From Vulcanimicrobiota bacterium (GTDB taxonomy: Bacteria; Vulcanimicrobiota; Vulcanimicrobiia; Vulcanimicrobiales; Vulcanimicrobiaceae), in NCBI GenBank assembly GCA_030038335.1, contig JASHPC010000225.1, positions 1 to 17,570 of the forward strand: 17,570 bases of DNA, read 5' to 3'. The notes under the pieces were generated by a model, which had not been told where the DNA came from, did no database searches, and worked only from the letters and a program-made list of their open reading frames with translations. A program made the position numbers and the translations under genes. Each line of letters opens with the position of its first letter. Positions within the stretch are counted from its first letter, which is position 1. This document shows, one piece after another, positions 5,970 through 12,972 of this stretch.

Positions 5970-7065
5970 CCTCGGCGACGACGCGCTCGCCGAAGACGTG
6001 CGGCGCGCTGCTCTGGAGCGCTTTCGCGCGCTTCCGTCCGGACGGGAACGGCCGGGTCGATACTGGCGCGTCGATCTCGACGCTCTGACGATCGACGATC
6101 TTCGCATCGACTCATCTTCCGGCAGCGTCGAGATCCTCTGCTCCGATTCGCGCGTTCGCCTCGGCGAGGCGCCGCGACTCGGCAGCACCTCCGCCGGCGC
6201 GTCGAAGTTCGGCGCGCTTGCCACCGCGTTTGCAAATCGTTTCGCACTCGTCACCGTTCCCGCCGGAGTGGACGTCGAGGCTCCAATCGTCGTCACGTAT
6301 CGCGCAGATGCCGGTGAGGCAGTCTTCCCGTTTACGCACGTGCACCTCGAACGCGGCGCGCGTGCTACGATAGTCGAGCGCATCGACGCTGGAAAAAACG
6401 CGTTCGTCTGCGGCATCATGGAGATCGTCACCGAGGAATCGAGCGACGTTCGCGTCGCCACTTACCAAAACGCGGCTGACGCGCGCATTCTCTCAACGCG
6501 CGCAGCACTGCCGGGCAAAGATTCGACGCTCTCCATCTCGACCGCGGACCTCGGCGGCTCCCTTGTCGTCGGCGAGATCGACGTCGCACTGCTCGCAACT
6601 GGTTCGGACACGCGCATCGCAAGCATCTTCTTCCCCGACGGCACGCAGCACGTCGATCTTCGCTCGAACATCGAGCACCGCGTCGGTGAAGCGACGTCGC
6701 TGACGACGGTCAAGTCCGCTGCCACAGGGCGCGGTCAGGCGCGATACGTGGGCAACATTCGAATCGCGGCGCAGGCGCAGAAGAGCGCGGCATCGCTGCG
6801 CGATGACGCGCTGATCCTTTCGCGCAACGCGCACATCGACTCGGTTCCGGCCCTCGAAATCGCCGCGAACGACGTCAAGGCGTATCACGGCGCGACGGTC
6901 GGCGCGCTCGACGCCGAAACGCTCTTCTACATGATGTCGCGCGGCATCGCGCGCGACGCTGCGGAGCGAATGGTCATTCTCGGCTTCTTCGAGTCTGCAA
7001 TCGAGCAGTTCCCAGAGATGCTGCGCGAAGAGATGCGCGAAGCCGTCGAGGCAAAAGTCGCGTGA
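5962..7065 (+). CDS. sufD: Fe-S assembly protein SufD (SufB/SufD family)
   Basis: A 367-residue member of the SufB/SufD family, the beta-helix scaffold component that pairs with SufC. The C-terminal block has EIAANDVKAYHGATVG and LFYMMSRGI, the SufD pattern; His309 in HGAT corresponds to the functional His360 of E. coli SufD. SufB would have an HEAxxxxI pattern and a conserved Cys here, which are absent. It is shorter than E. coli SufD (423 aa), mainly at the N terminus. The TTG start at 5962 overlaps the sufC stop and has GGAG 3 nt away; GTG at 5998 is an alternative without a better site. This is the only SufB/D-type protein in the locus, so the complex is either SufC2D2-like or completed by a sufB elsewhere. 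Confidence 0.92.
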   Translation: MLSLGDDALAEDVRRAALERFRALPSGRERPGRYWRVDLDALTIDDLRIDSSSGSVEILCSDSRVRLGEAPRLGSTSAGASKFGALATAFANRFALVTVPAGVDVEAPIVVTYRADAGEAVFPFTHVHLERGARATIVERIDAGKNAFVCGIMEIVTEESSDVRVATYQNAADARILSTRAALPGKDSTLSISTADLGGSLVVGEIDVALLATGSDTRIASIFFPDGTQHVDLRSNIEHRVGEATSLTTVKSAATGRGQARYVGNIRIAAQAQKSAASLRDDALILSRNAHIDSVPALEIAANDVKAYHGATVGALDAETLFYMMSRGIARDAAERMVILGFFESAIEQFPEMLREEMREAVEAKVA

Positions 7066-8312
7066 CGACGCTTCATCTCTCCGAGCGATCCGCTGTGGAA
7101 ATCCGCAAGGACTTTCCCATCCTCGCGCGCCCAACCGTGCGCGGCAAGCGCCTCGTCTACCTCGACTCCGCAGCGACCTCGCAGAAGCCAAACTCGGTGA
7201 TCGATGCTCTCGACGCGTACTATCGCGAGTACAACGCGAACATCCATCGTGGCGTCTACGAAATTGCCGCTCGGGCGACGGAAGCATTCGAGAATGCGCG
7301 TGCGCGTGTAGCGCGCTTCATCGGCTGTTCGCCCGGCGAGCTCGTTTGGACGCGAAACGCAACGGAGGCGATCAATCTCGTCGCGTACTCGTGGGGTAAC
7401 GCAAACGTCGGACCGGGCGACGCGATCCTGCTGACCGAGATGGAGCACCATTCAAACTTGGTGCCGTGGCAACTGCTTGCGAATCGGACCGGCGCGACGC
7501 TCCGTTTCATTCCGATCGACGAACGCGGCGAACTCGTGCTCGACGGACTCGACGACCTGCTCGACGGCTGCAAGCTGCTCGCGATCGCGCACGTCGGCAA
7601 TACGCTCGGAACGATCGCGCCGCTCGAGCGCATCGTGCCGAGAGCGCGGGCCGCCGGCGCACTCGTTCTCGTCGACGGCGCGCAAGCCGCGCCGCATCTT
7701 CCCGTCGACGTCTCTGCGCTCGACTGCGATTTCTACGCCTTCAGCGCGCACAAGATGCTCGGCCCCACGGGAATCGGTGCTCTCTACGCCAAGCGTGCGA
7801 TCCTCGAAGCGATGCCACCGTTTCTCTCCGGCGGCGACATGATTCGTACCGTTGAGTACGGCCGCTCGACGTTCAACGATCCGCCGTGGAAGTTCGAGGC
7901 CGGAACGAGCAACATCGCGGGCGCAATCGGGTTTGGCGTTGCCGTGGATTATCTCGCCGACGTTGGATTGGGCTGGATTCGCGAACACGAAAAGCGCATT
8001 ACCGGCGTCGCTCTCGAGCGCCTCGCCGCACTCGAACGGACCGGCCTCCACGTGTACGGCCCAAAGGATCCTGATCGCATCGGCGGCGTGATCTCATTCA
8101 ATCTCGGCGACGTGCATGCGCACGACGTCGCGTCGATTCTCGATACGGAAGGCGTCTGCATCCGCGCGGGACACCACTGCACGATGCCGCTCATGGACAA
8201 GATGGGCTGGCACGCGACTGCCCGTGCCTCGTTCTATCTTTACAACGATGAAGACGACGTTGAAGCGCTCGTTCGCGCGCTCGAAAAAGCCGCCCGCATC
8301 TTCAAGCTCTAA
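7062..8312 (+). CDS. sufS: Cysteine desulfurase SufS
   Basis: A 416-residue PLP-dependent group II cysteine desulfurase that takes sulfur from cysteine as a persulfide for cluster assembly. Seen: LDSAATSQKP near the N terminus, NATEAINLVAYSWG, TEMEHHSNLVPW, the PLP lysine K231 in FSAHKMLGPTGIG, and the catalytic Cys373 in RAGHHCTMPLM on the short-loop context typical of SufS. The GTG start overlaps the sufD stop as GTGA. The length matches the family (about 406 aa). In SufU-containing organisms SufS hands sulfur to SufU, and sufU follows directly here. Confidence 0.96.
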   Translation: MTTLHLSERSAVEIRKDFPILARPTVRGKRLVYLDSAATSQKPNSVIDALDAYYREYNANIHRGVYEIAARATEAFENARARVARFIGCSPGELVWTRNATEAINLVAYSWGNANVGPGDAILLTEMEHHSNLVPWQLLANRTGATLRFIPIDERGELVLDGLDDLLDGCKLLAIAHVGNTLGTIAPLERIVPRARAAGALVLVDGAQAAPHLPVDVSALDCDFYAFSAHKMLGPTGIGALYAKRAILEAMPPFLSGGDMIRTVEYGRSTFNDPPWKFEAGTSNIAGAIGFGVAVDYLADVGLGWIREHEKRITGVALERLAALERTGLHVYGPKDPDRIGGVISFNLGDVHAHDVASILDTEGVCIRAGHHCTMPLMDKMGWHATARASFYLYNDEDDVEALVRALEKAARIFKL

Positions 8313-8332
8313 GCGGCGGTTCTTAAGCAGGC

Positions 8333-8725
8333 GTGGACGACTTCTACCGGGACTACATTCTCGACCACTACCGCAACCCTCGTAACTTCGGCCATCTCGA
8401 AGCACCGACGGTCACCGCTGAGGATCTCAATCCGCTCTGCGGCGATCGCATCCGGATGGAGCTGCTCGTCGACGCAGATGGTACCGTGAAAGACGTCCGT
8501 TTCTCGGGCAAAGGCTGCGCGATTAGCCAAGCCTCCGCGTCCATGCTCACGGAGAACGTTCGCGGCAAATCTTTGGAAGCAGTTGCCAAACTCACGAAGG
8601 AAGCCGTGCTCGAGAACGTCGGGATCGGCATCAGTCCCACGCGGATGAAGTGCGCGATGCTCGGTCTGCGCGTGCTCAAGAGCGCTGCGATCGGATCGCT
8701 CGCAGCCTGGCCCGACGAAGAGTAA
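8333..8725 (+). CDS. sufU: SufU, zinc-dependent sulfur acceptor of SufS
   Basis: A 130-residue U-type protein with all canonical ligands: C36 and D38 in NPLCGDRI, C62 in GKGCAISQASASM, and C107 in PTRMKCAMLGL. Canonical SufU binds zinc through these residues and accepts persulfide sulfur from SufS. It is shorter than Bacillus subtilis SufU (about 147 aa) because the insertion before the third Cys is only partly present. The GTG start is 20 nt after the sufS stop with a weak AGCAGG upstream. It is the second U-type protein of the locus and, unlike the one next to sufR, has an intact ligand set. It ends 2 bp from the convergent neighbour, and no terminator hairpin is visible. Confidence 0.93.
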   Translation: MDDFYRDYILDHYRNPRNFGHLEAPTVTAEDLNPLCGDRIRMELLVDADGTVKDVRFSGKGCAISQASASMLTENVRGKSLEAVAKLTKEAVLENVGIGISPTRMKCAMLGLRVLKSAAIGSLAAWPDEE

Positions 8726-8727
8726 CC

Positions 8728-9483
8728 CTACCGATCCGGTTTTACGTAGAAGTGATCCGTTATCAACATGCCTTGCGGTAAGGCAGCGACCGTAAAGGTT
8801 ACGCGGTAACGCCCGCTGCTCGAGCGGACGTCTGCCGTGACGAGATACGTTCCGTCGCCGTTGTCGGTGGATGAGATGTCGCCGATGCGACCGTCGTCGC
8901 GCATGAACGTCTCCGACGGCTCTCCTGAAGCGAGGTACGACTCCGCCTCCGATTCGTCGCCGCGCGCGAGCGCGTAGAGATACGCGCGCACGACGTCGGT
9001 GGGATCTGACGTTATCATTCCGCGCGGCGCTTGCGTCGCAGGCGGCGCGGGACTCGCGGTGACAAGCCCCGGAGTCTGCACGACGCGCTTTGGAGGTTCC
9101 GTGCGAAGTTGCGTCGTCACAACCGACGGAAGCGCGCGCAACGCAACGCCGAGCGGCGTAGGCACCGGCGTTGCAGATTGCACCGGAGAAGATTTTGCTA
9201 AAGGCGTCGGTGTCGGCGACGTCGAGATGCGTGGAGCTGGCGTCGCAGGGCGCCGCACGAACGGCGTCGGCGTAGGAATTCTCGTCGTTGACGGCAACGG
9301 CGAGACGAACGCAGGTGTCATGCCCTGGTCCGAGCCAGGGCCGCCGTTCCCCAAAAAGTGCGCGAGAAGACCGCCGAGGAGCAGCCCCGCGAAAATGACG
9401 ATGATGACGAGCGGAACGACAGGCAAGCCTCCGCCTTCGTGCGTTTCGTCGTCACCGCGCCGACGTCGCGGCGTGTACCGCAT
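8728..9483 (-). CDS. Membrane-anchored protein with Pro/Thr linker, unknown function
   Basis: A 251-residue protein not recognised as a named family. A basic N terminus (RRRR at 6-9) is followed by one membrane helix at about 20-44, then a long Pro/Thr/Ser-rich linker at about 55-155. A compact C-terminal domain starts near DPTDVVRAYLYALARGDESEAESYL. That opening resembles NTF2-like or DUF4864-type domains, in which a first helix of this kind carries RGDxxxA, but the match is by eye only. The topology predicts an extracytoplasmic C-terminal domain. The start ATG at 9483 has no clear Shine-Dalgarno. It is transcribed towards sufU. Confidence 0.8.
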   Translation of the reverse strand: MRYTPRRRRGDDETHEGGGLPVVPLVIIVIFAGLLLGGLLAHFLGNGGPGSDQGMTPAFVSPLPSTTRIPTPTPFVRRPATPAPRISTSPTPTPLAKSSPVQSATPVPTPLGVALRALPSVVTTQLRTEPPKRVVQTPGLVTASPAPPATQAPRGMITSDPTDVVRAYLYALARGDESEAESYLASGEPSETFMRDDGRIGDISSTDNGDGTYLVTADVRSSSGRYRVTFTVAALPQGMLITDHFYVKPDR

Positions 9484-9544
9484 GACTAGAAGTTTCTACG
9501 CTACGGCAGCAGGCGGCTCCTCGGAAAACGCAAAAGGACGCTGC

Positions 9545-9850
9545 GTGATCCGCGTGAGGGTTCCACTCGATCTCCACGCCGTCGCCGCCGGCGGCGCGTC
9601 GGTCTTTGCGCTTGCGACGCCCTTGCGCGTTCGTGAACTCCTCGCGCTTGCGGTCCGAGAAGCGATCGGCGACCTTGCGCCGCCTGACAAGTTTTCGCGC
9701 AGCATCTGCCGGACCGTCACCGGTCTTTCTAGAGGCGACTTCACGCTCAATATCGACGGGCGCGTCTTCGCCGACCCTGATACCGTCGTCGTGTGTACCG
9801 GGACCGCCGACCTTCGCTTCTTCGTGAAGCAGCGCGCCGGCACGCGCTGA
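9545..9850 (+). CDS. Small protein, possible beta-grasp fold
   Basis: A 101-residue protein starting at GTG 9545, chosen because AAGGA lies 6 nt upstream; an in-frame ATG at 9482 would overlap the divergent gene's ATG and has no such site. The order of predicted elements is a strand (IRVRVPLDL), a second strand and long helix (VRELLALAVREAIGD), then two or three strands ending FTLNIDGRVFADPDTVVV and DLRFFVKQ. This resembles ubiquitin-like MoaD/ThiS proteins, especially the NGRxxxDPDT-like turn, but the C-terminal GlyGly needed for sulfur transfer is absent. I do not recognise the family. It stands alone between two minus-strand genes, with its stop 4 bp from the GH125 stop. Confidence 0.6.
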   Translation: MIRVRVPLDLHAVAAGGASVFALATPLRVRELLALAVREAIGDLAPPDKFSRSICRTVTGLSRGDFTLNIDGRVFADPDTVVVCTGTADLRFFVKQRAGTR

Positions 9851-9854
9851 CGCC

Positions 9855-11084
9855 TTACCTTCCCCCGACGATTTCGGGGACGTGGAGCTCCGTGAACAGC
9901 GCGTTCGGCCACGCGAAGTCCGCGCGCGTGAACCGCTTGGGATCGTTCGCGTCAAAAGATTCGTGAAGGACGTGATTCCCGGTATCTGACGCGGCTAGGT
10001 AACTGAGAACGCGCGCCGTCTCCGCCGGGTCCGTGCTCGTGAGCGCTTCCATGATGAGCGCGAGGGGCCAAACGTACCCGCGCGGCGTGTGGGCGCTGCC
10101 AATCCCCGCCGCGTCCTTACCTTGATAGAAGTACGGGTCGGAGGGCGAGAGCACGAAACGCCGCGTTGCCTGGTAGATCGAGTCGTGAACGTCGACGTAC
10201 CCGATGTACGGTGCCGAGAGCAGCGACGGCACGTTCGCGTCGTCCATCAAGTTCGCGTGGCCGAGGCCGTCGACTTCGTAGGCGTAGATTCGCCCGAAAT
10301 GCGGCACGAAGACGACGCCGTAGCGTTCGATCGCGTCGTGGACCTGAACGCTGAGGCCCCACGCCTCTTCCGCGAGGCGCTCGTCGTGGTAGACGTCTCT
10401 CTCGATGCTCGTTAGCTCGCGCAGCTCGACGACGGCGAACATATTCTGCGGGATGTTGTACGGGAACTCGGCAGGGTCGTCGGATGGGCGGAACCCGGTC
10501 CAAATCATGCCCGTATACCCAAACGGCATGCCATCGTCGCCGCCGATGAGCATCGGGCTGCGATAGTGGGAACGTGTGGCGTGATGCTGTTCGGTGCGAA
10601 GAACCTGCAAAACGAGCCCGTACGCCCGCCGAAGCTCGGGCGTGAAGATCGAGCGATCGCCGGTCGTGCGCCAGTACCGGTACGCCAGGCGAATCGGATA
10701 GAGAAGCGAGTCGACCTCGAACTTGCGCTCGCCGACGCGATAGTCTTCCGTGAAGGCATTCGCATACGGATCGATCGTGATGTACTTGGCTTGCCGAGCA
10801 ATGGCGCCGCGCAGCATGGAGCGGACTACCGGCTTGGAGACGGCTTGGGGAACGTAGGCGACGAGCACCGCACTCGAATCGCGCAGCCACTCCATGTCGA
10901 TGTCGCCGCTTGAAACGAAGGTCGTGCCGTCGCGTTCGATCACAGCGTGCCGGCTGTATGCTTCGTTGCTGGCTTGCGTGTAGATTTCGGAGAGCGTCGC
11001 GAAGTCGCTCGGCGCAACCGCTGCAACGCAAACGACGATCGCTGCGCAGAAGAGCGCCGCGCGGCAGCACACGAATCGCATCAT
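9855..11084 (-). CDS. Secreted GH125 family glycosidase (exo-alpha-1,6-mannosidase type)
   Basis: A 409-residue protein with a Sec signal peptide (hydrophobic core at about 9-24) and a full GH125 (alpha/alpha)6 domain. Signature blocks: SGDIDMEWLRDSS at 59-71, KFEVDSLLYPIRLAYRYW near 121-138, the catalytic-acid region WTGFRPSDD at 195-203, YEVDGLGHANLMDDANVPSL, GIGSAHTPRGYVWPLALIM, and HESF (E375) holding the likely catalytic base. Characterised GH125 enzymes release mannose from non-reducing alpha-1,6-linked mannosides without a metal, so this cell probably trims external mannans or glycoproteins. Starts ATG 11084 and 11081 are adjacent; neither has a strong Shine-Dalgarno. It is divergent from an exported protein with 7 bp between annotated starts. 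Confidence 0.93.
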   Translation of the reverse strand: MMRFVCCRAALFCAAIVVCVAAVAPSDFATLSEIYTQASNEAYSRHAVIERDGTTFVSSGDIDMEWLRDSSAVLVAYVPQAVSKPVVRSMLRGAIARQAKYITIDPYANAFTEDYRVGERKFEVDSLLYPIRLAYRYWRTTGDRSIFTPELRRAYGLVLQVLRTEQHHATRSHYRSPMLIGGDDGMPFGYTGMIWTGFRPSDDPAEFPYNIPQNMFAVVELRELTSIERDVYHDERLAEEAWGLSVQVHDAIERYGVVFVPHFGRIYAYEVDGLGHANLMDDANVPSLLSAPYIGYVDVHDSIYQATRRFVLSPSDPYFYQGKDAAGIGSAHTPRGYVWPLALIMEALTSTDPAETARVLSYLAASDTGNHVLHESFDANDPKRFTRADFAWPNALFTELHVPEIVGGR

Positions 11085-11091
11085 TTCGTGT

Positions 11092-11829
11092 ATGATGATA
11101 CTCGTGACGAGAATACTCCTTCGGAGCGTTATCGGTGCGAGCGCATTCGTGCTCCTCGCGGCGCATTCATCTGCCGTCGAGTTTCGCTATCGAACGACGG
11201 GCGACGACCTCTACCGCGTCGGCGCGACGCCTTCCGCGCACATCGTCTACGCGGGAACGCAACAACTCTCGATACGGAAGATCGGCTCCCACGTCTGGTT
11301 CACGGCTGAGGCGGACTGCGACCGTACCGATTCAGGGGTGACGACCGAAGAGAAGGCCGGCTTCGTACAAGAGCTTCTGGCAGACGGCTCGTTTGCCGAT
11401 CGCACCGACGACGATCCGGACTTCCTCACGATTCTCAACCAGCCGTTTGCGATTCGTCTCGATGCGGCCACGGTCAGGGATCTGCAAGAGCTCCATGCTC
11501 CGGTGCCGTTCACGGCTGCATCCCCGGTTGGTGGAGGCGATCTTCAAGGCGCGTTGCGCCGCGGTATTCCGGGAGTCATTGCCGGTCATCCGGTCGTCGG
11601 CGTCACCTTTCGCGCCGACGGGACGATTAACGGACCGTTACCCGGTAGAGTGGCAGCCGTGATATCGGGGAGCATCCATCTCGACGGCACCGCGTATTAC
11701 GACACGCGCCGAGCGCTGCTTCTGGTGCTCGACGCTCGCCTGACGATTGAGGGAGTTCTTAGCGGCACTCATCTCGCGGCGGTGCCGGTCAGAATCGTCT
11801 ACGCCCGGACGATCCGTATCTTGTCTTAA
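11092..11829 (+). CDS. Exported protein of unknown function
   Basis: A 245-residue protein with a signal peptide (core SVIGASAFVLLAAHSSA, cleavage probably just after) and a beta-rich mature part. Paired Cys are absent apart from one Cys in ADCDRT. No family recognised. Candidate starts are ATG 11092, ATG 11095 and GTG 11104; none has a Shine-Dalgarno. A TATGAT box at 11091-11096 would put the transcription start at about 11103, so a leaderless GTG start at 11104 (241 aa, also a better-shaped signal peptide) is attractive. Its divergence from the secreted GH125 gene suggests shared control. Its stop overlaps that of the convergent downstream gene within TTAA. Confidence 0.78.
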   Translation: MMILVTRILLRSVIGASAFVLLAAHSSAVEFRYRTTGDDLYRVGATPSAHIVYAGTQQLSIRKIGSHVWFTAEADCDRTDSGVTTEEKAGFVQELLADGSFADRTDDDPDFLTILNQPFAIRLDAATVRDLQELHAPVPFTAASPVGGGDLQGALRRGIPGVIAGHPVVGVTFRADGTINGPLPGRVAAVISGSIHLDGTAYYDTRRALLLVLDARLTIEGVLSGTHLAAVPVRIVYARTIRILS

Positions 11830-12215
11830 ACGAGCTGGACTTCTAACGGATGGCGGAACGGCGTCTCGCTCAGCTCCGTCAGCGGCGTAAATGCAAGATG
11901 GTTTTGGTGGTAATCGACGAGCATCTCGATTCCGCGATGAACCGAGCCGCTCTCCGCGACGTACTTCTCGAGCTTCTTCTTAAAGTACGCTCGTGGATCT
12001 CGCAGGACGCGAGCGTAATATGGGTCGGCCGTCAATCCCTCAGGCCGCACGCCTTCCTTTGGAACCAGCCAGACGAACCATGGATCCTCGTGGGCCCGGT
12101 AGCCGATGAGCACGAGTGGAATCGCTCGCTTTGAATCGAGGTCCGGAAGAAAACTGCATACGGTGTAGGCGTCGAACGAGATCTCTCCGGGGAGAACACT
12201 CGACTGCGAAAGCAT
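11826..12215 (-). CDS. Hypothetical protein, 129 aa
   Basis: Not recognised. It is soluble, without a signal peptide or membrane helix. Visible features are LVLIGYRAHEDPWFVWLVPKEG in the first half (a Trp-rich stretch) and a basic helix, AYFKKKLEKYV, in the middle. The ATG at 12215 is preceded by AAGGGG 5 nt away, a good ribosome-binding site, and codon use matches the neighbours, which supports a real gene. It is divergent from the ECF sigma factor gene across 85 bp and converges on the exported protein gene with overlapping stop codons. Confidence 0.7.
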   Translation of the reverse strand: MLSQSSVLPGEISFDAYTVCSFLPDLDSKRAIPLVLIGYRAHEDPWFVWLVPKEGVRPEGLTADPYYARVLRDPRAYFKKKLEKYVAESGSVHRGIEMLVDYHQNHLAFTPLTELSETPFRHPLEVQLV

Positions 12216-12237
12216 GCCCGCCCCTTCAGCGCGCGGT

Positions 12238-12261
12238 CGCGGGAACCTCCGCGCTCCCGCG
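12238..12261 (+). promoter_or_regulatory. Inverted repeat with ECF-type -35 upstream of the sigma gene
   Basis: CGCGGGA (12238-12244) and TCCCGCG (12255-12261) form a perfect 7-bp inverted repeat with a 10-bp loop. The left arm runs into GGGAACC (12241-12247), the -35 core typical of ECF sigma promoters; a -10 about 16 bp on, near GAAACTC, is less clear. This would fit autoregulation of the sigma gene, whose ATG lies 40 bp downstream. Such a short GC-rich repeat could also arise by chance in this genome. Confidence 0.3.
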
Positions 12262-12300
12262 TGAAACTCGGGCTCCTAGGGCGGTGGTTCGAGGCTAGAG

Positions 12301-12972
12301 ATGAGCGCGCTCGCACCGCTCCGTCAAGGAGCTTTTGTGTCACCAGCCGTTCGACCAGCACGCCCCTCGACCAGGCCGGTCGCTAAGAGCGCTACGGCAA
12401 GCGTCAAGAGCTTCGATCAGATCGTCGAAGAGTATCAGCGGCGGTTGTACGGCTTCGCGTTGCGCATGACCGGTAATCGCGAGGATGCCGAGGAGATCGT
12501 GCAAGACGCGTTCGTCCGTGCGTACCGCGCTCTCGAAAAGATGCCGGCCGAGCAGCGACGCGAGCTCAGACTCCAGCCGTGGCTCTACACGATTACGCTC
12601 AACGTGACGCGTAACCGGCTGCGGTCCAAACGTCCGACGAGCGTCGCGCTCGACGCGCTCGCCGATCCCGATGCGCTCCTGCGCAACGCCGACGAGCCGC
12701 AGCCTCAGCAGCCTGAGAGCATCGTCGAGCAGAACGCCGACGTCGCTGCCGTCGAGCGCGCCCTCCTGCAACTTCCCGTACATCTACGGGCGGCGGCGAC
12801 TCTGCGCTTCATCGAAGGCCGCAGCCATCCGGAGATCGCCGAAATCCTGCACCAGCCGATCGGCACGGTGAAGTCCCACGTTCACCGCGCGGTGCGCATC
12901 CTACGCCGAGTTCTCGGGCCCCAGGTCGGCCGTTTCAACCCTGAAGGAGCATCAGTCCATGCGGTGTCGTGA
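12301..12972 (+). CDS. ECF-family RNA polymerase sigma factor
   Basis: A 223-residue sigma-70 family, group 4 (ECF) factor. After a 36-residue Ala/Pro/Arg-rich N-terminal extension, region 2 spans about 37-105 (FDQIVEEYQRRLYGFALRMT, then REDAEEIVQDAFVRAYRAL and LQPWLYTITLNVTRNRLRS). A linker rich in Asp, Gln and Pro follows, and region 4 spans about 145-208 (LPVHLRAAATLRFIEGRSHPE is one block; the helix-turn-helix is IAEILHQPIGTVKSHVHRAV). The ATG at 12301 has GAGG 6 nt upstream. The gene overlaps the next by 14 nt. That gene starts with an anti-sigma zinc-finger domain, the standard ECF/anti-sigma arrangement; the alkyltransferase fused to it suggests this factor directs a DNA-alkylation response. 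A promoter candidate with an ECF -35 lies just upstream. Confidence 0.95.
   Translation: MSALAPLRQGAFVSPAVRPARPSTRPVAKSATASVKSFDQIVEEYQRRLYGFALRMTGNREDAEEIVQDAFVRAYRALEKMPAEQRRELRLQPWLYTITLNVTRNRLRSKRPTSVALDALADPDALLRNADEPQPQQPESIVEQNADVAAVERALLQLPVHLRAAATLRFIEGRSHPEIAEILHQPIGTVKSHVHRAVRILRRVLGPQVGRFNPEGASVHAVS

Noticed and set aside
5154..6461. A 435-codon open frame on the minus strand opposite sufC and sufD
   Set aside because: It lies antisense to two clear SUF genes; its product is Arg/Ser-rich without any recognisable motif, as expected for the reverse complement of GC-rich codons.
9481..9484. Overlapping divergent ATG codons in CATG (minus 9483, plus 9482)
   Set aside because: For the plus-strand gene the GTG at 9545 has a well-spaced AAGGA and fits a compact domain, so the ATG at 9482 is probably not used.
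10117..11166. A 349-codon minus-strand frame overlapping the GH125 gene
   Set aside because: Same strand, different frame; the product is Arg-rich low-quality sequence, while the other frame has full GH125 signatures and a signal peptide.
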